DNA of 64,000 nucleotides from JALQTD01 sp964390365 (lineage in GTDB: Bacteria > Bacteroidota > Bacteroidia > Flavobacteriales_D > Sanyastnellaceae): assembly GCA_964390365.1 (NCBI GenBank), contig CAYMHW010000001.1:26568-90567 (forward strand). The letters run 5' to 3'. Below the pieces are notes generated by a model. The model made no database searches, had not been told where the DNA came from, and worked only from the letters and a program-made list of their open reading frames with translations. The stretch's first letter is position 1, and each line of letters begins with the position of its first letter. The position numbers and the translations under genes were made by a program. Positions 8,455-16,748 of this stretch are shown piece by piece.

Positions 8455-9138
8455 TCAATTCTGATGAAAGAGAAATCGGTTGGGACTGGTGAATCCACTT
8501 TTCACGGCATACATGACCAAAGCGGCCGTGTTGTTCACACCGAGTTTCTGCATGATGTTCTTGCGGTGGGTGTTCACTGTATGGGCAGATAGGAACAACC
8601 GCTCCGCGATTTGGCCGTTGGTAAACCCTTCGGCGATGAGCGTAATGACTTCGGCTTCGCGCGCCGAAAGCCCGACCGGATCGCAACTGTAGTCCACCGG
8701 GGCGAGGTCCTCTACGTTGATGCTCTCTTTGCGAATGGCTTCGAGGATTTGGCCACAAAAGAATCGACCACCCAAGGCCGTTTCCTGAATCGCCTCCATC
8801 ACCTCCCCCAAGCTGCAGTTCTTCTTGACGTAGCTGTCGACTCCCGCTCGAAGGGCATTGGAAAGCACGCTTCCCGATTGCTGAGGGGTGATGGCCAAAA
8901 TGCGCGAATTGGGAGCCACACGGCGCACCTCCACCAAATCATCTACCGAAAAACCGTCAGATAAAAAGTCCATGATGACCACATCGGGCTTGAATGCACT
9001 CAAGAGCTCAATCAGCTCATGAGGCGTTGAGGCCTCTCCGACGAGGGAGTAGTCCCCTGCGTTTTTGACCAAACTCGTCAGTCCCATCCGAAAAACGGGG
9101 CTGCTGTCGGCAATGGCGATGGATGCGGCTACGGGCAT
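8455..9138 (-). CDS. LuxR/NarL-type response regulator
   Basis: A 227-residue two-domain regulator. The receiver domain (about 1-125) has the phospho-acceptor aspartate in VVIMDF and the conserved lysine in SYVKKN, but the N-terminal acidic pair is reduced to IADSSP with one aspartate. The C-terminal LuxR-type HTH (about 155-220) shows LSAREAEVITLIAEG and SAHTVNTHRKNIMQKLGV. No histidine kinase is near, so its input is unknown. The -7 box at 9161-9168 lies 22 nt upstream of its ATG. Divergent or convergent partners are absent; it lies downstream of rnz on the same strand but has its own promoter. Confidence 0.9.
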   Translation of the reverse strand: MPVAASIAIADSSPVFRMGLTSLVKNAGDYSLVGEASTPHELIELLSAFKPDVVIMDFLSDGFSVDDLVEVRRVAPNSRILAITPQQSGSVLSNALRAGVDSYVKKNCSLGEVMEAIQETALGGRFFCGQILEAIRKESINVEDLAPVDYSCDPVGLSAREAEVITLIAEGFTNGQIAERLFLSAHTVNTHRKNIMQKLGVNNTAALVMYAVKSGFTSPNRFLFHQN

Positions 9139-9160
9139 TATTTAGACCAATTCTATATAA

Positions 9161-9168
9161 CAAAGATA
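9161..9168 (-). promoter_or_regulatory. -7 promoter box of response regulator gene
   Basis: TATCTTTG on the minus strand is a perfect TAnnTTTG element, 22 nt before the ATG at 9138. The -33 region shows no clear TTTG. Confidence 0.5.
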
Positions 9169-9198
9169 GCTTTCCAACGCCCTCCCTCCACCACCGAG

Positions 9199-10107
9199 CT
9201 ACAATTGAATCCGCATCCCGTCCGATGCCAACAACGTCATCGGGAAAATCGATTGAGCCTCAGCCAACAACGATGTCAAATCCCGATACCGAGAAGAGAA
9301 ATGACCAATGATGAGCTGCCCCACGCCTGCGTCCAAGGCCACCTGAGCGGCCTGCTCAGCAGTTGAATGCCCCGTCTCCCGCGCGCGCGCTGACAACTCC
9401 GCCTTGAAGGTCGCCTCATGGTACAAGCAGGTGGCACCTGCCACAGCGTCAGCAACCAACGGCGAAGGGCGCGTATCGGCGGCAAAGGCATAACTCCGAA
9501 CGACCGGTCCCGCATCGCATACCTCCTCGGGATGAATGGTACCCTTCCGAACGGGCCTTCCAGATTTCAAAGCGCGGATTTCCTCAAACTCCAGTCCGTG
9601 GCTTTCAATCGCTGCTCGCCGAATGCTTCCCATGCGCGGAAGTTCGTCCACTCGAAACCCGTGTGTCGGAATCCGATGCTGCACAGGAAAGGCGGTTACC
9701 CGAAACGATGCCTGCTCCCATGCCATTCGGACCTCCCCCGGCGGATTGACTTCGAACTTCAACGGAAACTGCAAGTAAGTAGCCGTCAACCTGAGGTTCT
9801 CCATCAACCACGATTCCAGTGCCTCGGGGCCGTGCAGCGTGAGCGCCTCTTTGCGCCCCAACAAATTCATGCTCCCAATCAAGCCCGGCAAGCCCAGAAC
9901 GTGATCCCCATGCATGTGGCTCACAAAAACGTGGTGGATTTTCGAAAACGGCACGTTGTGCCGTCGCAAACTCACTTGCACCCCTTCTCCTGCGTCGAAA
10001 AGGAACCACTTTTCGTGCACATTCAGCGCTTGAGCCGTGGTCATAAAACGCAAATTGGGTGCGGCAGCGCCGCACCCAAGTATGAGGACATCAAATCGGT
10101 ATTTCAC
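9199..10107 (-). CDS. rnz: Ribonuclease Z
   Basis: A metallo-β-lactamase-fold endonuclease that removes 3' trailers from tRNA precursors. It is about 302 residues, the usual length of the short bacterial form. The zinc motif SHMHGDHVLGLPG is intact, with FDAGEGVQ before it, AADTRPS and HEATF later, and the final histidine in IIGHFSSRY. I chose the GTG at 10107 (product starting VKYRFDVLILG), 10 nt after the stop of the T9SS gene; the only upstream in-frame options lie inside that gene. The gene follows STAS and T9SS genes and is likely read from the pyr/STAS transcript. Confidence 0.92.
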   Translation of the reverse strand: MKYRFDVLILGCGAAAPNLRFMTTAQALNVHEKWFLFDAGEGVQVSLRRHNVPFSKIHHVFVSHMHGDHVLGLPGLIGSMNLLGRKEALTLHGPEALESWLMENLRLTATYLQFPLKFEVNPPGEVRMAWEQASFRVTAFPVQHRIPTHGFRVDELPRMGSIRRAAIESHGLEFEEIRALKSGRPVRKGTIHPEEVCDAGPVVRSYAFAADTRPSPLVADAVAGATCLYHEATFKAELSARARETGHSTAEQAAQVALDAGVGQLIIGHFSSRYRDLTSLLAEAQSIFPMTLLASDGMRIQL

Positions 10108-10117
10108 ACGAACGAGT

Positions 10118-10897
10118 TCAGTGGCGCACCACCAAGCGCTCCGTCCACTGATTCGCCGCGCCTTCAAGCGTAACGAAGTAAATGCCTTCGGCCCACGTGG
10201 AAACGTCCACCATCAACCGCCCATTTGGAAAGGCTTGCGTGCTGTGCATGACACGGCCGGACAAATCGCGCACAATCACTTGGCTCACGCGCTCCGCTGC
10301 GGGCAACTCCATTTGGAAGCGCTCATTCGCTGGGTTCGGGAACATGGTGAAGTCCAAGTCGGCTTGGTTTTCAATGCTGTTGGGCCCCACGATGGTCAGC
10401 ACGTAACCTTCAAAGAAGTACGGCTGAGGGACTGCTACACCGAAGACCGTGACCCAAGCCTGCACCTCGAGGGACATGGCGTACACACCGCCCGTGGTGG
10501 GCGTGCCCACCAAGTCAGCACAGTATTGCGCCCCCCCATGGAAGGAACAAGGATTGGAGGATACGCCCCCATTATTGCACTGAATTTCCAATCCAACGTC
10601 AGCAAAGCTCAAGGTCGCCCCAGCGCCTGAGTCTGCGATCAAGGTCGTGTTGACCAAGATGATGGAATCGAGCGGCAACTGAAATGCGGGGTCAATTGCC
10701 GATGCATCGATGGGGACCAGGACATGGAACACGTCATTGTACGCAACGTCCACGTAAGCCGTATCGAATTGCTCCCCGATTGATGCATCCGGCGAAGCTC
10801 CCCAAAGGGCGGTGCCAAAATCGAAATCAGCGGTACACTGGGCAGATGCGGCACCGAACGAGGCCACCGCGAAAAGGAAGGAAAATACGCGTTTCAT
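10118..10897 (-). CDS. T9SS-sorted secreted protein
   Basis: A 259-residue exported protein: signal peptide (FSFLFAVASFGAASA/Q), a β-rich middle of about 150 residues with two cysteine clusters (IQCNNGG and NPCSFHGG), and a C-terminal type A sorting domain. The sorting domain contains FTMFPNPANERF, VIVRDLSGRVM and the final KGx-like WTERLVVRH, which targets the protein to the outer surface via type IX secretion. The middle matches no family I can name. It overlaps the STAS gene by 4 nt (ATGA) and is followed by rnz after 10 nt, so a secreted protein is embedded in a housekeeping operon. Confidence 0.82.
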   Translation of the reverse strand: MKRVFSFLFAVASFGAASAQCTADFDFGTALWGASPDASIGEQFDTAYVDVAYNDVFHVLVPIDASAIDPAFQLPLDSIILVNTTLIADSGAGATLSFADVGLEIQCNNGGVSSNPCSFHGGAQYCADLVGTPTTGGVYAMSLEVQAWVTVFGVAVPQPYFFEGYVLTIVGPNSIENQADLDFTMFPNPANERFQMELPAAERVSQVIVRDLSGRVMHSTQAFPNGRLMVDVSTWAEGIYFVTLEGAANQWTERLVVRH

Positions 10898-11277
10898 GAT
10901 TCAGAAGTATCAGCCCCCAACGAGCGCTCGGTTTCTTCCATCACGATCAAGTCGAAGGCCTCAGAGGCCGTCGGCGTGATGGTCAAAACGCGGTCGAGTT
11001 GGGAGATTTGGATGAGTTTTTCAACCGAGGGTTGCAGGCCGCAAATGACGAAAGAACCTCCGTTGTCACGGCACAAGCGATTGCCTACGAGCACCGCGCT
11101 CAAACCACTGCTGTCGCAGTAGCGGGCTTCATTCAGATCCAGAACCATGTTGAACTTTCCATCGTTCGCCAACGAGACGAACTCGGCCTTCAATTCAGGG
11201 GCATGGCGCGCGTCGAGCTTTTCAACGTGCACCGACAGGGTGGCGATGGGTTCGCGGTATTCTACTGAAAACTTCAT
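10894..11277 (-). CDS. STAS-domain anti-sigma factor antagonist
   Basis: A 127-residue single STAS domain (about 3-105). The switch region is YCDSSGLSAVL, with the phosphorylatable serine of SpoIIAA/RsbV-type antagonists. In that family the dephospho form frees a sigma factor or other regulator from its anti-sigma kinase; no such kinase is in the window. STAS genes beside rnz are frequent in Bacteroidota, so the neighbourhood is ancestral apart from the inserted T9SS gene. It lies 41 nt downstream of pyrB. Confidence 0.85.
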   Translation of the reverse strand: MKFSVEYREPIATLSVHVEKLDARHAPELKAEFVSLANDGKFNMVLDLNEARYCDSSGLSAVLVGNRLCRDNGGSFVICGLQPSVEKLIQISQLDRVLTITPTASEAFDLIVMEETERSLGADTSES

Positions 11278-11318
11278 TCAACTGGAACTTTGTGGGCTAA
11301 GATAGGAACTTGTATCGT

Positions 11319-12254
11319 TTATCGAACACCCGCGAGCAGGTAGATTACCGCCATGCGGACGGCCACCCCATTTTCGACTTGATCGAGGATGATCGCGTGC
11401 TCGCTGTCGGCTACCGCACTGGTGATTTCCACACCGCGGTTGATGGGACCGGGGTGCATGATGGTGATGGGGTGATCGATTTGGCCTAAGCGCTCTTCGG
11501 TCAGGCCAAAACACGCCTGATACTCCCGCAAGCTGGGGAAATATGGCACCCGGCCTTCCCCACCCTGTCGCTCCAATTGGATGCGCAACATGTTCGCCAC
11601 ATCACACCATGCCAAGGTCGCGTCCAAGTCGTGGCTCACTTCCACCCCCAAGCTCGCAATGTGCTTGGGAATGAGGGTCTTCGGGCCGCACACTCGCACG
11701 GTTGCGCCGAGCTTTTGCAAGCACAGGATGTTCGAAACGGCCACGCGGCTGTGGCGGATGTCGCCGACGATGGCCACGCGTTTTCCCGCCAAGTCCCCCA
11801 GTCGTTCCTGCATCGAATACGCATCGAGGAGGGCTTGGGTTGGGTGTTCGTGCGTGCCGTCGCCCGCGTTCACGATTTGGGTTTTCACACGTTCCTTAAG
11901 AAAATGAGGAGCGCCTGGATGGGGATGCCGCATCACCACCATGTCCACCTTCATGGCCAAAATGTTGTTGACCGTATCCACCAGGGTCTCCCCCTTTTTC
12001 ACCGACGAATTCGCCGCGGTGAAATTCACCACGTCCGCCGACAACCGCTTCTCCGCGAGTTCGAATGACAGCCGCGTCCGGGTCGAGTTCTCAAAAAACA
12101 GGTTCGCAATGGTGAGGTCGCGCAACGACGGCACCTTGCGGATGGGGCGGTTGATGACCTCCTTGAATTCTTCGGCCGTTTTGAGGATCAACCGGATGTC
12201 GGACTCATGCAGGTCTCGGATTCCGGTTAAATGGCGGGTCGACAACGTGTTCAT
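11319..12254 (-). CDS. pyrB: Aspartate carbamoyltransferase catalytic subunit
   Basis: Condenses carbamoyl phosphate with aspartate, the first committed step of pyrimidine synthesis. It has 311 residues, as expected. The carbamoyl-phosphate motif FENSTRTRLSFE, the lysine loop SSVKKGET, and HEHPTQALLDAY and MHPGPINRG are all present. Its ATG overlaps the TGA of pyrR by 4 nt (ATGA), so the two are coupled. No pyrI follows, consistent with the unregulated or PyrR-linked class. Confidence 0.96.
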   Translation of the reverse strand: MNTLSTRHLTGIRDLHESDIRLILKTAEEFKEVINRPIRKVPSLRDLTIANLFFENSTRTRLSFELAEKRLSADVVNFTAANSSVKKGETLVDTVNNILAMKVDMVVMRHPHPGAPHFLKERVKTQIVNAGDGTHEHPTQALLDAYSMQERLGDLAGKRVAIVGDIRHSRVAVSNILCLQKLGATVRVCGPKTLIPKHIASLGVEVSHDLDATLAWCDVANMLRIQLERQGGEGRVPYFPSLREYQACFGLTEERLGQIDHPITIMHPGPINRGVEITSAVADSEHAIILDQVENGVAVRMAVIYLLAGVR

Positions 12255-12796
12255 TCAGGCTTGCGATTGAAGAGCTCCACATGATCGCCTTTTCCATCCT
12301 CGCTCCAGTGCACGCGCACGTGCTGTTCGTCAATCGAATCGATGGATTTGCCGATGTATTTGGGTTCGATGGGCAGCTCCCGGCGGAAGCGGCGGTCGAT
12401 CATCACAAGCAATTCCACGCTGCGCGGACGGCCGTGCGACATGAGCGCATCGATTCCCGCGCGAATGGTTCGCCCCGTGTACAGCACGTCATCCACCAAG
12501 ATCACCCGGCGGTCCTCCACCAAGAATGGCATGTCGGTGGCATTGGGCGCAATCGGGTGCCTCTTCCGACCAAAATCATCCCGGTGAAACGTAGCATCCA
12601 ATGCGCCGCAGCGCACTTCCACATCAGGCAACAGCACTTTCAAGCGACTTTGGATGCGGCGAGCCAGGAAAATTCCACGAGGCTGAAGCCCCACCAAGTC
12701 CGTTTCCAAAAAGTCGTGGTGCTCGAGCAGTTGATGCGCGAGCCGGTCGACCATGCGATCGAACAATTCAGGGGCAATCAGGACATGCGAATCCAT
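12251..12796 (-). CDS. pyrR: PyrR bifunctional pyr operon regulator / uracil phosphoribosyltransferase
   Basis: A 181-residue type I phosphoribosyltransferase. The PRPP loop VILVDDVLYTGRTIRAG is intact, preceded by LVGLQPRGIFLARRI. PyrR proteins bind pyr mRNA to control attenuation in Gram-positives and may also make UMP from uracil; RNA regulation in Bacteroidota is not established, and I see no attenuator upstream. The start at 12796 is chosen because the -7 box TATCTTTG ends only 4 nt before it; the alternative at 12817 lies upstream of that box. Gene order pyrR-pyrB suggests co-control. Confidence 0.93.
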   Translation of the reverse strand: MDSHVLIAPELFDRMVDRLAHQLLEHHDFLETDLVGLQPRGIFLARRIQSRLKVLLPDVEVRCGALDATFHRDDFGRKRHPIAPNATDMPFLVEDRRVILVDDVLYTGRTIRAGIDALMSHGRPRSVELLVMIDRRFRRELPIEPKYIGKSIDSIDEQHVRVHWSEDGKGDHVELFNRKPE

Positions 12797-12800
12797 GGCG

Positions 12801-12808
12801 CAAAGATA
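12801..12808 (-). promoter_or_regulatory. -7 promoter box of pyrR-pyrB operon
   Basis: TATCTTTG (minus strand) is a perfect -7 element 4 nt before the pyrR ATG, implying a leaderless or nearly leaderless transcript. It lies just beyond the rpsA terminator. Confidence 0.5.
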
Positions 12809-12810
12809 CA

Positions 12811-12842
12811 GAAACAAGAAAGGGAGGCGACCGCCTCCCTTT
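12811..12842 (-). terminator. Rho-independent terminator of rpsA
   Basis: A 10-bp stem (AAAGGGAGGC/GCCTCCCTTT) with a 4-nt loop, followed on the minus strand by a T-rich tail (TTTCTTGTTTC). It starts 26 nt after the rpsA stop. Confidence 0.75.
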
Positions 12843-12867
12843 CCAATTTGACAAGTTCGACTCCGGA

Positions 12868-14922
12868 TTATTCGCCAGCTTCGTCGGACTTGGTTTCTTC
12901 CGAATCGGCAGCGGGAGCCTCGTCCTGTGCAGGCGCTTCAGCTGCAGGTTCTTGCTTTTTCGGTTCAGCCGGTGCTGCGGGTTCAGCTGCAGGAGCAGCG
13001 CCGCCTTCCATTTGTTCCTTCAAAGCGGACAGGACATCCAAGTCACCGAAAGTGCTGCGCTCGACCGTCGAGTTCACCTCGTCCATCATGCGGCTGCTCG
13101 TGCCTCCGGTTGTACGCGGCTTGCGCTCCTTGGTTTCCTTCTTCTTCGGGCCTTCATCGTACGTGCGCAAGTGGCTCACCGTGATGCGCTTGGCATTGCG
13201 GTTGAACTCCAACACAACGAATTCGCCCGCCTCGTCGACGCCCATGGCCGTGCCGTCCTGCTTTTGCAAGTGCTTCGTGTGGCATGCGCCCTCGAGGCCG
13301 TATGGCAGTGCCACGGTGGCTTGGTTGCCTTCGATGCGAACCACCGTCGCGGTGTGGGTTGAACCCACTGCGAAAATGGTTTCGAAGACTTCCCACGGGT
13401 TCTCCTGCAGTTGCTTGTGGCCCAAGCTCATGCGGCGTTGGTCCTTGTCCAACTCGAGCACCACCACTTCAATGGTGTCGCCCACGTTGCAGAACTCCGA
13501 AGGGTGCTTGATTTTCTTCTCCCAGCTCAAGTCAGAGATGTGCACCAAGCCGTCGATGCCTTCTTCCAACTCGACGAACAAGCCGAAGTTCGTGAAGTTG
13601 CGCACCGTGCCCGAGTGCTTCGAGCTGACCGGGTAGCGGTTTTCGATGTCCGCCCACGGATCGTCCTTCAACTGCTTCAGGCCCAACGACATCTTGCGAT
13701 CTTCCCGATCGATGTTCAAGATGACGCATTCAATTTCGTCGCCGACTTTCAAGAAGTCCTGAGCGCTGCGGAGGTGCTGCGACCACGACATTTCCGAAAC
13801 GTGGAGCAAGCCTTCGACACCCGGCGCGATCTCGACGAACGCACCGTAGTCTGCGAGGACCACCACCTTGCCTTTGACCTTCGCTCCTTCCACGAGGTCT
13901 TCCGTCAAAGCGTCCCACGGGTGCGGCGTCAATTGCTTCATGCCGAGCGCAATGCGCTTCTTGTCGTCGTCGAAGTCGAGGATGACCACGTTGAGCTTGT
14001 CGTCCAATTGGACCAACTCCTCGGGGTGATTCACGCGGCCCCAGCTCATGTCCGTGATGTGGACCAAACCGTCGACACCGCCCAAATCCACGAACACCCC
14101 GTAAGAGGTGATGTTCTTGACCGTGCCTTCCAAGACAGAGCCTTTCTCCAATCCTTGGATGATGAGGCGCTTTTGTTCTTCGAGCTCGGCCTCGATGAGG
14201 GCCTTGTGCGAAACGACGACGTTCTTGAACTCTTGGTTGATCTTGACCACCTTGAATTCCATCTGCTTGCCAACGTATACGTCGAAGTCGCGGATGGGCT
14301 TGACGTCCACCTGCGAACCGGGCAAGAAAGCTTCGATGCCAAACACGTCGACGATCAAGCCGCCTTTCGTGCGGCACTTGACCTCACCCGTGATGATGGT
14401 ATCCTCTTCTTTCGCTTTATTGATGTTGTCCCAAGCAGAGAAGATGCGAGCCGTGCGGTGGCTGACCACCAGTTGACCGTTCTTGTCTTCTTGGCGCTCG
14501 ATGAAGATCGGAACGACGTCCCCGGGCTGCAAGTTGGGGTTGTAACGGAATTCGCTCGCGTTCACAACACCTTCAGACTTGTAACCGATGTTGACCACGA
14601 CCTCCTTTTTCGAGACGCTCAACACCTTGCCTTCGACGACCTCCTTCTCTTGGATGAGGTTCAACGAGTTTTCGTAAACCGCTTCGAGCTTTTGGCGATC
14701 TTCTGCGCTGAAGTCATCGGAATCGGATTCGAATGCTTCCCAATCGAAATTACCAGGCTCGGACAATGCCGGGCGCTCAGTCAACACCTCCTTGGGTGCA
14801 GCTGGGGTTTCTGAAGGGGTAGCGGTTTCCGCAGTTTCTGCGGCGTGTGCTGCCTCAGCAGCGTGATTCTCGGGAGTGACCTCCGGGGCCTGCTCCTCGT
14901 GATTCTGGGTTTCTTCGCTCAT
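12868..14922 (-). CDS. rpsA: 30S ribosomal protein S1
   Basis: A 684-residue RNA-binding protein that delivers mRNA to the 30S subunit. It has an acidic/Ala-rich N-terminal extension (1-90), six S1 OB-fold domains (about 94-595; domains 3-5 carry the strong GVDGLVHITDMSW-type signature), and a low-complexity Ala/Pro/Glu tail (about 630-684). Domain 6 is more divergent (GLEGACHTKHLQ). The start ATG at 14922 begins MSEETQNHEEQ; the in-frame extension to 14958 is unsupported. With weak Shine-Dalgarno use in Bacteroidota, S1 is expected to be important for initiation on AT-rich leaders. Confidence 0.96.
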   Translation of the reverse strand: MSEETQNHEEQAPEVTPENHAAEAAHAAETAETATPSETPAAPKEVLTERPALSEPGNFDWEAFESDSDDFSAEDRQKLEAVYENSLNLIQEKEVVEGKVLSVSKKEVVVNIGYKSEGVVNASEFRYNPNLQPGDVVPIFIERQEDKNGQLVVSHRTARIFSAWDNINKAKEEDTIITGEVKCRTKGGLIVDVFGIEAFLPGSQVDVKPIRDFDVYVGKQMEFKVVKINQEFKNVVVSHKALIEAELEEQKRLIIQGLEKGSVLEGTVKNITSYGVFVDLGGVDGLVHITDMSWGRVNHPEELVQLDDKLNVVILDFDDDKKRIALGMKQLTPHPWDALTEDLVEGAKVKGKVVVLADYGAFVEIAPGVEGLLHVSEMSWSQHLRSAQDFLKVGDEIECVILNIDREDRKMSLGLKQLKDDPWADIENRYPVSSKHSGTVRNFTNFGLFVELEEGIDGLVHISDLSWEKKIKHPSEFCNVGDTIEVVVLELDKDQRRMSLGHKQLQENPWEVFETIFAVGSTHTATVVRIEGNQATVALPYGLEGACHTKHLQKQDGTAMGVDEAGEFVVLEFNRNAKRITVSHLRTYDEGPKKKETKERKPRTTGGTSSRMMDEVNSTVERSTFGDLDVLSALKEQMEGGAAPAAEPAAPAEPKKQEPAAEAPAQDEAPAADSEETKSDEAGE

Positions 14923-15010
14923 GCGTCCCAGTTGGATTTGTTCCCACCACAAGGGCATTGGTGGGGAGGTGATACAAATCGCTGCCCTGCGCGACCTTTT
15001 TAACGAGGCG

Positions 15011-15040
15011 CAAAAGTAGGGACAAACCTCACATCACCAA
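15011..15040 (-). promoter_or_regulatory. Promoter of rpsA (TTG, 19-nt spacer, TACTTTTG)
   Basis: On the minus strand TTG (15038-15040), a 19-nt spacer, then TACTTTTG (15011-15018), a perfect TAnnTTTG box. The leader to the ATG at 14922 is about 80 nt, unusually long for this window and room for autoregulation by S1. Confidence 0.6.
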
Positions 15041-15057
15041 CCCTGACAACGAATTAA

Positions 15058-16707
15058 TTAAAGTACGATCAGCTTCGTCGCACGCCAAGCGGGTTCGCCC
15101 GACCAGTGAATGATGTACATCCCGGGCTCGCTCGGCGCCGAAAACTCCGATTCATTGCTCCACGAACGCACGATGCGTCCTTGTGTCGAGCGAAGCACCC
15201 CGGGAGCGTTCACAGCAACCCGCTCCTGGCCCCGAACGGGATTCGGAAACACACGGGACTCGCTGACGGTGGGTTCTGCCAAGTCCACGGTGGCGCCGTT
15301 GTTGCTTGCGTTGGGGGTGGTTTGTTCGAAAAACACCCAAGGAAGCGATGCGTCTTCCAACCGGCCGAAGCTGAAGCTGGGCCAAATCTCAGGGAAGTTC
15401 AACGAGTCCACCACCGTGAAACCATCGGGGGATCGGAGAGCGAGGTGTTCGCCGGCGTTGCTCAACCGGAAATTTACGTGGTTCCAGCCTTGGTTTTGGT
15501 CTTCATCCGCCCAAAACAACAGGAAGCCGCCTGGAGCAATCACCGTGGAATCCGGAAGCCCCACGGGCACGCGAAACTTCGTGGGATTGTTCCACTGATC
15601 CGTCAGGTAATAGCCAGCCAAATCCACCGGCTGAGCCGTGGGGTTGTGGACCTCGAACCAATCTTCGCGCTCTCCAGCCTCATCGGAAATGCCCCAAGCG
15701 TTGTCGCTGAGCAATTCGTTCAGCACCAATTCCGCCCCCGGAATCAGGATGAGCTGGTTGCTGACTTGAGGCGTGGGCTGCGCAAAGAACTGCCAAACCA
15801 AGCCCCCGTCCGTCGACCGACCGTAACTCTCATTCTGCCCCGCGGGCATCCAAGTGGCGAGATCCACAATCGTTCCGTCCGGTCCCGTCAAGGTCCAATC
15901 TGCCGGCGGCGTTGCACCGGCTGGCACGTCAATGCTCGCGTGGTTGCTGCCCCATTGGGTTTCGCCGTTCAGCCAGATCAACAGGAATCCTTCCGCTTCG
16001 ATGATCGTCCCTACGGGGTCGTCGTTGGGGACCGTCCAGCTGGCGGTGGCGTGCGACAGCGTGTAGTTCGCCACGTTGACGGCGAAGGCATTGGGGTTGT
16101 ACACTTCCAACCAGGACCCGCCTGGCCCCAACTCCGGGGCGACGGTGCTGGCATTCTGGTGTTGGAATTCGTTCAGGTAGAGTTGGGCCGTTTCCGGTTG
16201 GATGTAGGCATTGGGTTGCTCCGGCGTGGGCAGGTCAAAATAAATCCATTCGGAGCAGGCGTCGCAGGCGCGCCCGTAGGATACGTTGGCCGCTTGGGGC
16301 CCGAATGCGATTTGGTCCACAATGGTGACTCCGTCGGGTTCGACCAAAAACACTTCCTCGCCATCCGCACTCAATTTGAAGCCTGCATGATCTTCACCTT
16401 GGTCCAAGTCGTTGTCGCACCAAACGCGCATATGCCCGCCCGGCAGGACAGTCGTCAAGCCCGCGTTCGTGCTGGGGAACATCCATTTGGTCAGGCTGTC
16501 CGGATCATCGGACAAATAATAGCCTGCCAAATTGACAATGCCTCCTGAGTTGTACACCTCAATCCAGTCCTCGGATTCAAAAAAGTCGTCGTAATCCGTG
16601 CTGTTGTTGATGGCCATCAACTCGTTCAAAACGATTTGGGCGGAGGCCAACGATGCAGTCAGGAGCCCAAAGGCGAGCCCAAGAGCGCGCAATACGTTCC
16701 AATTCAT
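15058..16707 (-). CDS. Lamin-tail-domain surface protein with T9SS sorting domain
   Basis: A 549-residue exported protein. After a signal peptide (LAFGLLTASLASA/Q) come three lamin tail domains, each starting with a variant of IVLNELMAINN (about residues 25, 185 and 335) and including WIEVYNSG, WLEVYNP and WFEVHNP. The C-terminal 70 residues form a T9SS sorting domain with SRVFPNPVRGQE. Lamin tail domains in bacteria are Ig-like modules of extracellular proteins and nucleases; no catalytic domain is visible here, so an adhesive or structural role is likely. The start at 16707 is supported by the -7 box at 16724-16731; the upstream frame to 16752 would cross it. Confidence 0.88.
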   Translation of the reverse strand: MNWNVLRALGLAFGLLTASLASAQIVLNELMAINNSTDYDDFFESEDWIEVYNSGGIVNLAGYYLSDDPDSLTKWMFPSTNAGLTTVLPGGHMRVWCDNDLDQGEDHAGFKLSADGEEVFLVEPDGVTIVDQIAFGPQAANVSYGRACDACSEWIYFDLPTPEQPNAYIQPETAQLYLNEFQHQNASTVAPELGPGGSWLEVYNPNAFAVNVANYTLSHATASWTVPNDDPVGTIIEAEGFLLIWLNGETQWGSNHASIDVPAGATPPADWTLTGPDGTIVDLATWMPAGQNESYGRSTDGGLVWQFFAQPTPQVSNQLILIPGAELVLNELLSDNAWGISDEAGEREDWFEVHNPTAQPVDLAGYYLTDQWNNPTKFRVPVGLPDSTVIAPGGFLLFWADEDQNQGWNHVNFRLSNAGEHLALRSPDGFTVVDSLNFPEIWPSFSFGRLEDASLPWVFFEQTTPNASNNGATVDLAEPTVSESRVFPNPVRGQERVAVNAPGVLRSTQGRIVRSWSNESEFSAPSEPGMYIIHWSGEPAWRATKLIVL

Positions 16708-16723
16708 GGCGGCGAGGTTTGTA

Positions 16724-16731
16724 CAAAGATA
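16724..16731 (-). promoter_or_regulatory. -7 promoter box of lamin-tail gene
   Basis: TATCTTTG on the minus strand, perfect -7 match, 16 nt before the ATG at 16707. Confidence 0.5.
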
Positions 16732-16748
16732 CGCGGTGTGCACCTCCT

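Noticed and set aside
13411..14814. 467-codon plus-strand frame opposite rpsA
   Set aside because: Shadow of six S1 domains; the translated product is low-complexity.
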